Both the position numbers and the translations under genes were made by a program. A stretch of 42,213 bases of DNA from Hydrogenophaga sp. 2FB (GTDB taxonomy: Bacteria > Pseudomonadota > Gammaproteobacteria > Burkholderiales > Burkholderiaceae_C): positions 1-42,213 of the forward strand of contig NZ_SCML01000054.1 of assembly GCF_005503365.1 (NCBI RefSeq). Reading direction: 5' to 3'. How positions within the stretch are numbered: position 1 is the first letter of the stretch; each line of letters opens with the position of its first letter. Positions 17,363-26,163 of the stretch are shown here, piece by piece. The notes beneath the pieces are model-generated. The model worked only from the letters and a program-made list of their open reading frames with translations, ran no database searches and was not told the origin of the DNA.

Positions 17363-18571
17363 ATGACACACACCACCCGCCGCCTGGCGGTCATCGCGCT
17401 CGCTTGCACGGCCGCGCTCGGCACCACGATGGCCAGCGCGCAGGCCAACAAGGGCGAGATCCGCATTGCCCACATCCACAGCAAGACCGGACCGCTCGAG
17501 GCCTATGCCAAGCAGACCCAGGCCGGCTTGATGATGGGCCTGAGCTACGCCACGGGCGGCACCATGATGGTGGGTGGCAAGAAGATCGTCGTGATCGAGA
17601 AGGACGACCAGGGCAAGCCCGACGTGGGCAAGAGCCTGCTGGCCGCCGCCTATGCCGACGACAAGGTGGACCTGGCCATCGGCCCGACCGCTTCACCCGT
17701 GGCGCTGGCCATGCTGCCGGTGGCCGAGGAATACAAAAAGATTTTGCTGGTCGAGCCCGCCGTGGCCGACTCCATCACCGGCGACAAGTGGAACAAGTAC
17801 ATCTTCCGCACCGGCCGCAACAGCAGCCAGGACGCGGCTGCGAACGCCGTGGCACTGGACCAGCCGGGCAACGTGATCGCCATGCTGGCCAACGACAACG
17901 CCTTCGGCCGCGATGGTGTGAAGGCCGCGAAGGACTTCACCAAGAAGGCCAAGATCGTTCACGAGGAATACCTGCCCGTGGGCACGACCGACTTCACCGC
18001 CGGCCTGCTGCGCATCGTCGACAAGCTCAAGGACCAGCCGGGCAACAAGTACATCTCGGTGGGCTGGTCGGGCGCGCCCACGCCGTTCGGCAAGATCGCC
18101 GAGATGGAGCTGGACAAGCGCTATGGCATCAAGCTCGCCACGGGCGGCAACATCCTGCCGGCCATGGTGGCCTACAAGCAGTTCCCCGGCATGGAAGGCG
18201 CGCTGTACTACTACTTCGGCATCCCCAAGAACCCGGTGAACGACGCGATGGTGTCCGAGCACTACAAGCAGTTCAAGACGCCGCCGGACTTCTTCACGGC
18301 CGGTGGTTTCTCCGCCGCGATGGCGGTGGTCACGGCGCTGAAGAAAACCAATGGCGACACGAAAACCGACACGCTCATCAAGACCATGGAAGGCATGAGC
18401 TTCGAGACGCCCAAGGGCACGATGACCTTCCGCAAGGAAGACCACCAGGCGATGCAGAGCATGTACCACTTCAAGATCAAGGCCGACCCGGCGTTTGCCT
18501 GGGGCGTGCCGGAACTGGTGCGTGAGATCAAGCCTTCGGATCTGGACATTCCAATCCGAAACAAGCGCTAA
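17363..18571 (+). CDS. Branched-chain-amino-acid-type ABC transporter substrate-binding protein
   Basis: The product is 402 residues from the ATG at 17363, after AGGAGA. The signal peptide (RRLAVIALACTAALGTTMASA) is cleaved near residue 27. The mature protein is a type I periplasmic binding protein of the LivJ/LivK family (IRIAHIHSKTGPLEAYAKQT, GKSLLAAAYADDKVDLAIGP, NDNAFGRDG). The HAA segment (hydrophobic, amide, urea or aromatic acid) is broad, so the ligand is not predictable. It is first in an operon with two ATPases, two permeases and a hydrolase, and is driven by a sigma-54 promoter. A hairpin repeat follows the stop codon. Confidence 0.9.
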   Translation: MTHTTRRLAVIALACTAALGTTMASAQANKGEIRIAHIHSKTGPLEAYAKQTQAGLMMGLSYATGGTMMVGGKKIVVIEKDDQGKPDVGKSLLAAAYADDKVDLAIGPTASPVALAMLPVAEEYKKILLVEPAVADSITGDKWNKYIFRTGRNSSQDAAANAVALDQPGNVIAMLANDNAFGRDGVKAAKDFTKKAKIVHEEYLPVGTTDFTAGLLRIVDKLKDQPGNKYISVGWSGAPTPFGKIAEMELDKRYGIKLATGGNILPAMVAYKQFPGMEGALYYYFGIPKNPVNDAMVSEHYKQFKTPPDFFTAGGFSAAMAVVTALKKTNGDTKTDTLIKTMEGMSFETPKGTMTFRKEDHQAMQSMYHFKIKADPAFAWGVPELVREIKPSDLDIPIRNKR

Positions 18572-18648
18572 CCCCCTGCGCCGCTGACGCGGCTTCCCTC
18601 TTGAAAGGGGGACAACACTGCGGCCCGGCGAAGCCGGTTCCGCGGTGT
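18572..18648. repeat. GC-rich hairpin repeat, copy 2 (after the ABC binding protein)
   Basis: Starting one base after the stop codon, the unit reads CCCCCTGCGCCGC, TGACGCGGCTTCCC, GGGGGAC, then GGCCCGGCGAAGCCGG. It has the same order of blocks as the copy at 11212-11300, and both follow a periplasmic-binding-protein gene inside an importer operon. The nested stems would protect the upstream message. Confidence 0.7.
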
Positions 18649-18703
18649 TTCTGGAAGGTCGGCGCACTTGCGCCGCCCACTGTCCACGCTCTCTGGATTT
18701 CCC

Positions 18704-19465
18704 ATGCTTGAAACCCAAGACCTCACGGTCCGCTTCGGTGGGCACGTGGCGGTGAGTGCCGTCTCCTGCGCGTTCGCGCCGGGCACGCTCACGGCCATCG
18801 TCGGCCCCAACGGTGCGGGCAAGACGACCTACTTCAACCTGATCTCCGGGCAGATCAAGGCCAGCGCGGGCCGCGTGCTGCTGGGCGGCAACGACATCTC
18901 GTCGCTGGGCGCACCGGCGCGCGCCAAAGCCGGCCTGGGCCGTGCGTTTCAACTCACCAACCTGTTCCCCAACCTCACCGTGCAGGAAAACGTGCGCCTC
19001 GCGGTGCAGGCCAAGGCAGGTGCGGGCCTGAACCTGTGGCGCATCTGGAGCGATCGGCGCGACCTGCTGCAACGCGCCGACGAGGTGCTGGAGACGGTGG
19101 CGTTGGCGGACAAGCGCGATGCGCTCGCATCGAGCCTGCCGCACGGCGACCAGCGCAAGCTTGAGGTGGGCATCCTGATGGCGCTGGAGCCCGACGTGTT
19201 CATGTTCGACGAGCCCACCGCCGGCATGAGCGTGGACGAGGTGCCGGTCATCCTCAACCTCATCCGCAAGCTCAAGGAAGACAAGCGCAAGACCATCCTG
19301 CTGGTCGAACACAAGATGGACGTGGTGCGCGAGTTGTCGGACCGCATCATCGTGCTGCACAACGGCGAGCTGGTGGCCGATGGCGACCCTGCGACGGTGA
19401 TTGCCTCGCCGGTGGTGCAGCAGGCCTATCTCGGTATCAATCCTGAAGAAGAGGTGGCGGCATGA
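18704..19465 (+). CDS. ABC transporter ATP-binding protein, LivG-like
   Basis: The product is 253 residues from the ATG at 18704. Walker A is GPNGAGKTT and the LivG-type signature LPHGDQRKLEVG replaces LSGGQ. Walker B is VFMFDEP, followed by the H-loop LVEHKMDV. It is one of two ATPases powering the importer from the cytoplasmic face. Its stop codon overlaps the start of the LivF-like gene by 4 bases (ATGA), so the ATPase pair is translationally coupled. Confidence 0.92.
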   Translation: MLETQDLTVRFGGHVAVSAVSCAFAPGTLTAIVGPNGAGKTTYFNLISGQIKASAGRVLLGGNDISSLGAPARAKAGLGRAFQLTNLFPNLTVQENVRLAVQAKAGAGLNLWRIWSDRRDLLQRADEVLETVALADKRDALASSLPHGDQRKLEVGILMALEPDVFMFDEPTAGMSVDEVPVILNLIRKLKEDKRKTILLVEHKMDVVRELSDRIIVLHNGELVADGDPATVIASPVVQQAYLGINPEEEVAA

Positions 19466-20196
19466 ACAACCTCCTCACCCTCAAGGGTGTCCACACCCAC
19501 ATCGGCGCGTACCACATCCTCCACGGCGTCGACCTCGTCGTGCCCGCCAACCAGCTCACCATGCTGCTCGGCCGCAATGGTGCGGGCAAGACGACCACGT
19601 TGCGCACCATCATGGGCCTGTGGCACGCGAGCCAGGGCTCGGTGACGCTCGATGGAGCGGACATCACCGTGCAACCCACACCCGACATCGCGCGCAGCGG
19701 CGTGGCCTACGTGCCTGAAAGCATGGGCATCTTCTCGGACCTGAGCGTGAAGGAAAACATGCTGCTCGCCGCGCGCGGCGCGCGCAGCCTGGACGACGTC
19801 GACACCACGCGGCTCGAATGGATCTTCGGCCTGTTCCCTGCGATGAAGAAGTTCTGGCTGCACCCGGCCGGCAAGTTGAGCGGCGGACAAAAGCAGATGC
19901 TCGCCGTCTCGCGGGCCATCGTCGAACCGCGCAAGCTGCTGCTGATCGACGAACCCAGCAAGGGCCTGGCGCCCGCGATCATCCAGAACATGATCGCCGC
20001 GTTCCGCGAACTCAAGGCGGCGCAGACCACCATCCTGCTGGTCGAACAGAACTTCAACTTCGCGCGCCAGCTCGGCGACAGCGTGGCCGTCATGGACGAC
20101 GGCCGCGTGGTGCACAGCGGCTCGATGGCCGAGCTCGCCGCCGACGAAAACCTGCAGGCGAAGTTGCTCGGCCTCTCCCTCGGAGCACACCAATGA
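19462..20196 (+). CDS. ABC transporter ATP-binding protein, LivF-like
   Basis: The product is 244 residues. Walker A is GRNGAGKTTT, the signature is KLSGGQKQMLAVSRA, Walker B is LLLIDEPSKGLAP and the H-loop is LLVEQNFNF. It is the second ATPase of the importer, LivF-like in length and in its signature. ATGA overlaps join it to the LivG-like gene before it and the permease gene after it. Confidence 0.92.
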   Translation: MNNLLTLKGVHTHIGAYHILHGVDLVVPANQLTMLLGRNGAGKTTTLRTIMGLWHASQGSVTLDGADITVQPTPDIARSGVAYVPESMGIFSDLSVKENMLLAARGARSLDDVDTTRLEWIFGLFPAMKKFWLHPAGKLSGGQKQMLAVSRAIVEPRKLLLIDEPSKGLAPAIIQNMIAAFRELKAAQTTILLVEQNFNFARQLGDSVAVMDDGRVVHSGSMAELAADENLQAKLLGLSLGAHQ

Positions 20197-21179
20197 AACT
20201 GAATGCCGACTTCGACTGGAAGCCACTGGCCCTCGTGCCCGTGCTGGCGCTGCTCGCGCTGCCCGCCGTGGGCAGCCCGTCCACCTGGATCACGCTCACC
20301 GTGGCGGGCCTGGCCATGGGCATGATCATCTTCATCATTGCCTCGGGCCTCACGCTGGTGTTCGGCCTCATGGACGTGCTGAACTTTGGCCACGGCGTGT
20401 TCATCGCGCTGGGCGCCTTCGTCGCCACCACCGTGCTCGCGAGCATGGGCAGCTACACCACGACCGACAGTCTGTGGCTCAACCTCGTGGCGCTGCTGCC
20501 CGCGATGCTCGTGGCGATGGCGGTGGCCGGCGCCTTGGGCTGGGTGTTCGAGCGCCTGATCATCCGCCCGGTGTACGGCATGCACCTCAAGCAGATCCTG
20601 ATCACCATGGGCGGCATGATCATCGGCGAAGAGATGATCAAGGTCATCTGGGGCCCGGGGCAGATCGCCTTGCCATTGCCCGAAACCCTGCGCGGCTCCT
20701 TCATCTTCGGTGACGCATCGGTGGAGAAATACCGCCTGCTCGCGGTACTGGTCGGCGCGGCCGTCTTCGCCGCCATGGTGTGGACGCTCAACCGCACCAA
20801 GGTCGGCCTGTTGGTGCGTGCCGGCGTGCAGGACCGCGAGATGGTCGAGTCGCTCGGTTACCGCATCCGCCAGCTCTTCATTGGCGTGTTCGTCGTGGGC
20901 AGCGCGCTCGCCGGCCTGGGCGGTGTCATGTGGGGCCTGTACCAGCAGACCGTGCTGCCGCAGATGGGCGCGCAGGTCAACGTGCTGATCTTCATCGTGA
21001 TCATCATCGGCGGCCTGGGCTCCACGCTGGGCGCGCTCATCGGCGCGCTGCTGGTGGGGCTGATGGCGAACTACACCGGCTTCCTGATGCCCAAGGTGGC
21101 GCTGTTCTCCAACATCGCGTTGATGGTCGCCATTCTCTTGTGGCGCCCGCAGGGCGTGTACCCCGTCACCAACCGCTAA
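20193..21179 (+). CDS. Branched-chain-type ABC permease, LivH-like
   Basis: The product is 328 residues with about eight membrane spans. LivH landmarks are IIFIIASGLTLVFGLMDVLNFGHGVFIALGAF, the cytoplasmic coupling segment VQDREMVESLGYRIRQLF and GGLGSTLGALIGALLVGL near the C-terminus. It forms half of the inner-membrane channel with the next gene, which starts 11 bases downstream. Confidence 0.92.
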   Translation: MKLNADFDWKPLALVPVLALLALPAVGSPSTWITLTVAGLAMGMIIFIIASGLTLVFGLMDVLNFGHGVFIALGAFVATTVLASMGSYTTTDSLWLNLVALLPAMLVAMAVAGALGWVFERLIIRPVYGMHLKQILITMGGMIIGEEMIKVIWGPGQIALPLPETLRGSFIFGDASVEKYRLLAVLVGAAVFAAMVWTLNRTKVGLLVRAGVQDREMVESLGYRIRQLFIGVFVVGSALAGLGGVMWGLYQQTVLPQMGAQVNVLIFIVIIIGGLGSTLGALIGALLVGLMANYTGFLMPKVALFSNIALMVAILLWRPQGVYPVTNR

Positions 21180-21190
21180 GGAGCCGAACC

Positions 21191-22291
21191 ATGTTGTCCC
21201 GACTCCTCTCCAACGACCTCCCGCGCAGCCGCTGGCTCGTCGCGCTGCTGATCGTGCTGTTCCTCGGTCTGGCCTTCGCGCCATTCCTGTTCCCGGGCGT
21301 GAAGGCGCTCAACGTGGCGGCCAAGGTGCTGATCTTCGTGGCGCTGGTGGCCAGCTTCGACCTGCTGCTGGGTTACACCGGCATCGTGAGTTTTGCGCAC
21401 ACCATGTTCTTCGGCATCGGCGCGTACGGCGTGGCGATTGCGCTCAACGCGGCCGAGACCCCGTCGTGGGGCGCGATCGTGCTCGGCGTGCTCGGCGCGC
21501 TGGTGATCTCGCTGGTGCTCTCGCTGCTGATCGGCCTGTTCTCGCTGCGGGTAAAGGCGATCTTCTTCGCCATGATCACGCTGGCGGTGGCCTCGGCGTT
21601 TCTCACGCTGGCGTCGCAGCTGTCGGACTTCACCGGCGGCGAGGACGGCCTGACCTTCCGCGTGCCCGAGCTGCTCTCGCCCGGCTTCACGTTGACCGAG
21701 GAACCGCTGGTGACCCCGCTGGGCGAGGTGGACCTGAACGGCCGCTTGATCACCTACTACCTGATCTTCCTCGCCGTCACCGCGATCTTCCTCACCATCC
21801 TGCGCATCGTGAATTCGCCCTTCGGCCGCGTGCTGCAGGCGATCCGCGAGAACGACTTCCGCGCCGAAGCCTTGGGCTACCGCACGGTGGTCTACCGCAC
21901 GCTGTCCAACGTGCTGTCGGCCTCGTTTGCCACGCTCGCGGGCTGCCTGCTCGCGCTCTGGCTGCGCTACAACGGGCCGGACACTTCACTGTCGTTCGAG
22001 ATCATGCTGGACATCCTGCTCATCGTCGTCATTGGCGGCATGGGCACCTTGTACGGCGCGTTTATCGGCAGCGTGTTGTTCGTGATCGCGCAGAGCTACC
22101 TGCAAGACCTGCTGCGCCTGGCCGGCAACGCCACCGAAGGCCTGCCACTGCTGCCCGCGCTGCTCACGCCCGACCGTTGGCTGCTCTGGCTTGGCGTGCT
22201 GTTCGTGCTCTCGGTCTACTACTTCCCGACCGGCATCGTCGGCAAACTCAGAGAACGCGCCGCGCACGCCCGCAGAAGGGGGCAGCCATGA
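21191..22291 (+). CDS. Branched-chain-type ABC permease, LivM-like
   Basis: The product is 366 residues with about nine membrane spans. LivM features include ASFDLLLGYTGIVSFAHTMF, IRENDFRAEALGYRT (coupling helix) and VVIGGMGTLYGAFIGSVLFV. Its C-terminus is very basic (LRERAAHARRRGQP) and likely cytoplasmic. The stop codon overlaps the start of the hydrolase gene by 4 bases, tying the hydrolase to the transporter. Confidence 0.92.
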   Translation: MLSRLLSNDLPRSRWLVALLIVLFLGLAFAPFLFPGVKALNVAAKVLIFVALVASFDLLLGYTGIVSFAHTMFFGIGAYGVAIALNAAETPSWGAIVLGVLGALVISLVLSLLIGLFSLRVKAIFFAMITLAVASAFLTLASQLSDFTGGEDGLTFRVPELLSPGFTLTEEPLVTPLGEVDLNGRLITYYLIFLAVTAIFLTILRIVNSPFGRVLQAIRENDFRAEALGYRTVVYRTLSNVLSASFATLAGCLLALWLRYNGPDTSLSFEIMLDILLIVVIGGMGTLYGAFIGSVLFVIAQSYLQDLLRLAGNATEGLPLLPALLTPDRWLLWLGVLFVLSVYYFPTGIVGKLRERAAHARRRGQP

Positions 22292-23157
22292 ACACCGCCG
22301 CCGTCGTCGTCACACCGCGCTCGCGCTACCTCACCTGCGAAGGCCGCGAAATCCACTTCATGGACTGGGAGCCCGAGACGCCGGGTGGCCCGGTGGTGAT
22401 CGCCTGGCACGGGCTGGCGCGCACCGGGCGCGACATGGACCCGCTGGCCGCGCACCTGTGCGCGCAGGGCTGGCGCGTGGTCTGCCCCGACACCATTGGG
22501 CGCGGCCTTTCACAGTGGAGCCCGAATCCCGAGGCCGAGTACTGCCTGGACTTTTACGCGTGCATCGCCACCGCGCTGGTGGACCAGCTCGCACTCAAGC
22601 GTTTCCACTGGGTCGGCACCTCCATGGGCGGCGCGATCGGCATGGTGTGCGCCGCGGGGCCGCTGCACGGCCGCATCGAACGGCTGGTGCTCAATGACAT
22701 CGGTCCCCAATTGGCCGAGCCGGCGGTGCAGCGCATCCGCAGCTACGCGGGAAAGCCCGAGGCGTTTAACACGGTGAGCGAACTCGAGCAGTACTTCCGC
22801 ACCGTCTACAAACCGTATGGCTTCCTGAGCGACGCGCAATGGCGCCTGCTCACCGAAAGCTCCACGCGCCGCCTGCCCGACGGGCGCGTGACGCCGCATT
22901 ACGACCCGGCCATGGTGCAGCAGTTCACCCACCACCCGAACGACTACGACCTCTGGCCCACCTACGACCGCATCGACGTGCCGGTGCTGTGCCTGCGCGG
23001 CGCGGACTCCGACCTGCTGCTGGCCGACACGGCCGAAGCCATGCGCGACCGCGGGCCGCGTGCCTTGGTCGTGACCATCGCCGGGTATGGGCATGCACCT
23101 GCGCTGAACGTGCCCGAGCAGTTCGATCTGGTGCAGCGGTTCCTCGCGGGGGCGTGA
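22288..23157 (+). CDS. Alpha/beta hydrolase, last gene of the ABC transporter operon
   Basis: The product is 289 residues with no signal peptide, so it is cytoplasmic. The fold is clear: the oxyanion segment AWHGLARTG, nucleophile Ser112 in GTSMGG, acid Asp242 in RGADSDLL and base His269 in GYGHAPAL. The ATGA overlap with the permease gene shows it is part of the transport operon, so it probably cleaves an ester, lactone or amide bond in the imported compound or its CoA-independent intermediate. It is not recognisable as a named enzyme. It resembles the MhpC/haloalkane group only at superfamily level. Confidence 0.88.
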   Translation: MNTAAVVVTPRSRYLTCEGREIHFMDWEPETPGGPVVIAWHGLARTGRDMDPLAAHLCAQGWRVVCPDTIGRGLSQWSPNPEAEYCLDFYACIATALVDQLALKRFHWVGTSMGGAIGMVCAAGPLHGRIERLVLNDIGPQLAEPAVQRIRSYAGKPEAFNTVSELEQYFRTVYKPYGFLSDAQWRLLTESSTRRLPDGRVTPHYDPAMVQQFTHHPNDYDLWPTYDRIDVPVLCLRGADSDLLLADTAEAMRDRGPRALVVTIAGYGHAPALNVPEQFDLVQRFLAGA

Positions 23158-23395
23158 TCGGCTCGTGCCGCGCGGCACGCCCATCCGTGCGGAACGCTGT
23201 GAAAGAGGGCGTTACTGAACCTGAGTCCAGCAGGCCGTGCTCCCGTTCACTTGCGCTCTGACAGCAGCTCGATGAGGCCATCCCGCAGCGCGGCCAGCAA
23301 CACGCTGTAGGACGCCATCGCATTCGCGCCTCGTCATCGGTCTGCTGGACTACGATGGCGGCACATCCGCTTTCGCAGCGAACCCTTGAGGCGCC
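23158..23395. other. Intergenic region after the ABC/hydrolase operon
   Basis: A perfect 16-bp palindrome, CGTGCCGCGCGGCACG (23164-23179), follows the hydrolase stop codon. It could form a short hairpin but lacks a T-tract, so it is a weak terminator candidate. The rest shows nothing convincing. A minus-strand frame (23 residues from about 23322) is too short to support as a gene. Confidence 0.4.
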
Positions 23396-24277
23396 ATGCT
23401 CCGTTTTGCCCATCGCATCCGGCACGCCGCACTGCACACGCCCGGCTTGCGCGTGATCCTGCTGGCCATCCGCAACTACATCCGGCACCAAAGCGCCAAC
23501 CAGGCCGGCAGCCTGGCGTTCTCGTCGGTGCTGGCGATGTTTCCGCTGTTGATTCTGCTGTCTGCATCCGCCGGCTACTTCGGCAAACCGGGCGATGCGG
23601 CGGCGCTGGTCGAGCGTGTGGTGGGCTATGCGCCGCAGGTGGTGCGCGACGTCATGCAACCGGTGATCGAGCAGGTGCTGGCGCAGCGCAACCAGGCTTT
23701 GCTGGCTGTGGGTGTGGTGGTGACGCTGTGGACCGCGTCATCGGGCATGCAGGCCATTCGCTCGGCGTTGAACCGTGCCTACGGCATCGAGCATGGCCTG
23801 GCGTTCTGGAAGGCCCGCATCAAGGTCACGCTTTTCACGGTCGTCGTGGGTTCGGGCGTGCTGCTCGCCTTCAGTTCGGTGGTGGTCATGCCGTATGTGT
23901 GGCTGCTGCTGGCGGAGAACCTCGGTGCAGGGCAGGAGACGCTGTGGCTGCGCAACAGCGTGCGTTACGGTTCGGCCTTCCTCGTGCTCGTCGCGTTGTA
24001 TGCCTTGATGTACGGCTGGCTGCCCGACATCCGCCAACGCCTTTACACCGTGTTGCCGGGTGCGGTTGTGGGCGCCGCGCTCTGGGTGGGCGCTGCCGCC
24101 AGCCTGGCCTACACCTTGCGCACCGCCGGCAAGCTGGCCTTGTTGTACGGCAGCTTCGCGGGCGTGGTCGCCACGCTGGTGTTTCTGTACATCAGCGCCA
24201 CCACCTTGATTTTCGGCGCCGAGATCAACGGGGTGTTGCGGGAGGATGCGCGCGCCGGGTCGGAGTCGCAGCCTTAG
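23396..24277 (+). CDS. YihY/BrkB-family inner-membrane protein
   Basis: The product is 293 residues with about six membrane spans. Features of the YihY/virulence factor BrkB family are NQAGSLAFSSVLAMFPLLILLSA, the central GMQAIRSALNRAYGIEHG and WLPDIRQRLYTVLPGAVVGAALW, and the C-terminal VFLYISATTLIFGAEINGVL. The function of this family is not firmly established. RNase BN was an early misassignment. Confidence 0.9.
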   Translation: MLRFAHRIRHAALHTPGLRVILLAIRNYIRHQSANQAGSLAFSSVLAMFPLLILLSASAGYFGKPGDAAALVERVVGYAPQVVRDVMQPVIEQVLAQRNQALLAVGVVVTLWTASSGMQAIRSALNRAYGIEHGLAFWKARIKVTLFTVVVGSGVLLAFSSVVVMPYVWLLLAENLGAGQETLWLRNSVRYGSAFLVLVALYALMYGWLPDIRQRLYTVLPGAVVGAALWVGAAASLAYTLRTAGKLALLYGSFAGVVATLVFLYISATTLIFGAEINGVLREDARAGSESQP

Positions 24278-24311
24278 CGGATCCGTCTGCCCAACGCCCC
24301 GGGGCCCCTTT

Positions 24312-24348
24312 GCAGCAAGAAATGCTGCCATCATCAAAAAATTTTGAT
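24312..24348. terminator. Possible weak terminator between yihY/brkB and hemH
   Basis: In the gap between two convergent genes there is a hairpin GCAGCA-AGAAA-TGCTGC (24312-24328) and then an AT-rich dyad ATCAAAA-AA-TTTTGAT (24333-24348). No clean T-run follows the first stem, so a terminating role is only suggested by position. Confidence 0.3.
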
Positions 24349-24371
24349 AACACCTGCGCCAGTCGCGCTGC

Positions 24372-25421
24372 TCAAGGTTGGCCCGACAAGCCTTCTCGCT
24401 TCGTAGGCCATCCCTGCAAGTGCCGCTCCGCCAGATCGGCGAGCGCGCGAATCCACTCGGGAGAGTCGTTCACGCAGGCGATGTACCGAAACGCTTGCCC
24501 ACCCGCGTGCAGAAACGCTTCACGCGCTTCCATGTTGATCTCCTCCAGCGTTTCCAGGCAGTCGCTGGTGAACCCAGGGCACACCACGTCCACGCTCTTC
24601 AAACCCTTGCGCGCCAGCACCACCAGCGTGGGCTCGGTGTAGGGCTCCAGCCATTTCGCTTTGCCAAAGCGCGACTGGAAGGTGAGGGTGTAGCGGTCTT
24701 GTGACAGCCCGAGTTGTTCGGCCAGCAGTCGTGCCGTGGTCTCGCATTCCCTTTGATACGGATCACCCAGGCGCACCGTGCGTTCGGGAATGCCGTGGAA
24801 ACTCATCACCAGGTGGTCGCTCTGGCCATTGGCCATCCAGTGCGCGCGGACGCGTTTGGCCAGCGCCTGGATGTAGCCCGGGTCGTCGTGGTAACGGTTC
24901 ACGAAGCGCAGCTCGGGCACATGGCGCAGCGGCGCGGCCCATTGCATCACGGCGTCGATCACGCTGGCGGTGGTGGTGCCGCTGTACTGCGGGTAGGCCG
25001 GCAGCACCAGCATGCGCGTGACGCCTTCGGCCTTGAGTTCGTCGAGCACCGACGCGATCGACGGGTTGCCGTAGCGCATGGCATAGCGCACCGTCACCTG
25101 GTGGCCGCGCTCGCCGAGGTAGCCGCGCAGCAGCGTGGCCTGTTTCTCGGTCCACACCTTGAGCGGCGAGCCCTCGGGCATCCAGACGCTGGCGTATTTC
25201 GCCGCGGACTTGGCCGGCCGCGTGCGCAGGATGATGCCGTGCAGGATCGGCCACCACACCAGCTTCGGAATTTCCACCACGCGCGGGTCGCTCAGAAACT
25301 CGGCGAGGTAGCGGCGCAGGGCGGGGGCGGTGGGTTCGTCGGGCGTGCCGAGATTGCAATAGACGATGGCCGTGCGGGCCGGCTGGTCATGGGGAATCGG
25401 CGGTTCGGGGCGAAAGGGCAT
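24372..25421 (-). CDS. hemH: Ferrochelatase
   Basis: This 349-residue protein inserts Fe2+ into protoporphyrin IX, the last step of protoheme synthesis, at the inner face of the inner membrane. Seen motifs are IVYCNLGTPDEPTAPALRRYL, SDPRVVEIPKLVWWPILHG, the catalytic His segment LVMSFHGIPERT, SRFGKAKWLEPYT, and VVCPGFTSDCLETLEEI containing the conserved Glu. Its start lies only 19 bases from that of the divergent HAD gene, so the two promoters must overlap or lie inside the genes. Confidence 0.96.
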   Translation of the reverse strand: MPFRPEPPIPHDQPARTAIVYCNLGTPDEPTAPALRRYLAEFLSDPRVVEIPKLVWWPILHGIILRTRPAKSAAKYASVWMPEGSPLKVWTEKQATLLRGYLGERGHQVTVRYAMRYGNPSIASVLDELKAEGVTRMLVLPAYPQYSGTTTASVIDAVMQWAAPLRHVPELRFVNRYHDDPGYIQALAKRVRAHWMANGQSDHLVMSFHGIPERTVRLGDPYQRECETTARLLAEQLGLSQDRYTLTFQSRFGKAKWLEPYTEPTLVVLARKGLKSVDVVCPGFTSDCLETLEEINMEAREAFLHAGGQAFRYIACVNDSPEWIRALADLAERHLQGWPTKREGLSGQP

Positions 25422-25440
25422 GCGCTATTCTCCCGCAGTC

Positions 25441-26157
25441 ATGAACACCACCCTTGCCACCGCACTGGACGCGGGCCGCGTGCGCGCCATCACCATCGAT
25501 CTGGACGACACCTTGTGGCCGATCTGGCCCATCATCGCGCGCGCGGAGGCGGTGCTGGGCGCGTGGTTGCGGGAGCATGCGCCGGCGACCGCCGCGCAGT
25601 GGGGCGATCCGGCCAAGCTGCGCGAGGTGCGCAACCAGATGCACGTCTTGCGGCCCGACCTGGCACACGACCTGAGCGCGCTGCGCCGCGAGTCGATCCG
25701 TCTGATGTTGACCCAGTCCGGTGACGACCCGGCGCTGGCCGAATCCGCGTTCGACATCTTCTTTGCCGAACGCCAGCGCGTCGAGCTGTTTGAAGATGCC
25801 TTGCCCGCGCTCGAATGGCTGGCGGCGCGCTACCCGGTGGTGGCGCTCTCCAATGGCAATGCCAACGTGCACACGGTGGGTCTGGGCGCGCATTTCCGCG
25901 CCGCGTTGAGCGCGTATGAGTTTGGCGTGGGCAAGCCCGACGCGCGCATCTTCCACGCGGCGGCCAGTGCGGCCGGCGTGAGCGCGGTCGAGGTGCTGCA
26001 CATCGGTGACGATGCGGCACTCGACGTGGTGGGCGCGCTGGGCGCGGGCATGCAGGTGGCCTGGCTCAACCGGGAAGGCCATGCCTGGGAGCACGCGCCA
26101 CTGCAACCGCACACCACCGTGAGCGACCTGATGGCCGTGTGCCGGCAACTGGGCTGA
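25441..26157 (+). CDS. HAD-superfamily hydrolase (phosphatase)
   Basis: The product is 238 residues from the ATG at 25441. HAD motifs are complete: motif I ITIDLDDTLW, motif II VVALSNGNA, motif III Lys in GVGKPDARIF and motif IV HIGDDAALDV. The fold matches the YjjG/YigB-like subfamily with a helical cap. It is expected to dephosphorylate a small metabolite; the YigB relation (flavin precursor phosphatase) is possible but not proven. It is divergent from hemH and 6 bases upstream of the GST gene, and is likely cotranscribed with the latter. Confidence 0.88.
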   Translation: MNTTLATALDAGRVRAITIDLDDTLWPIWPIIARAEAVLGAWLREHAPATAAQWGDPAKLREVRNQMHVLRPDLAHDLSALRRESIRLMLTQSGDDPALAESAFDIFFAERQRVELFEDALPALEWLAARYPVVALSNGNANVHTVGLGAHFRAALSAYEFGVGKPDARIFHAAASAAGVSAVEVLHIGDDAALDVVGALGAGMQVAWLNREGHAWEHAPLQPHTTVSDLMAVCRQLG

Positions 26158-26163
26158 CCGCAC

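Noticed and set aside
23250..23322. Minus-strand frame of 23 residues (MASYSVLLAALRDGLIELLS...)
   Set aside because: Too short, no ribosome binding site and no recognisable homology; at most a relic.
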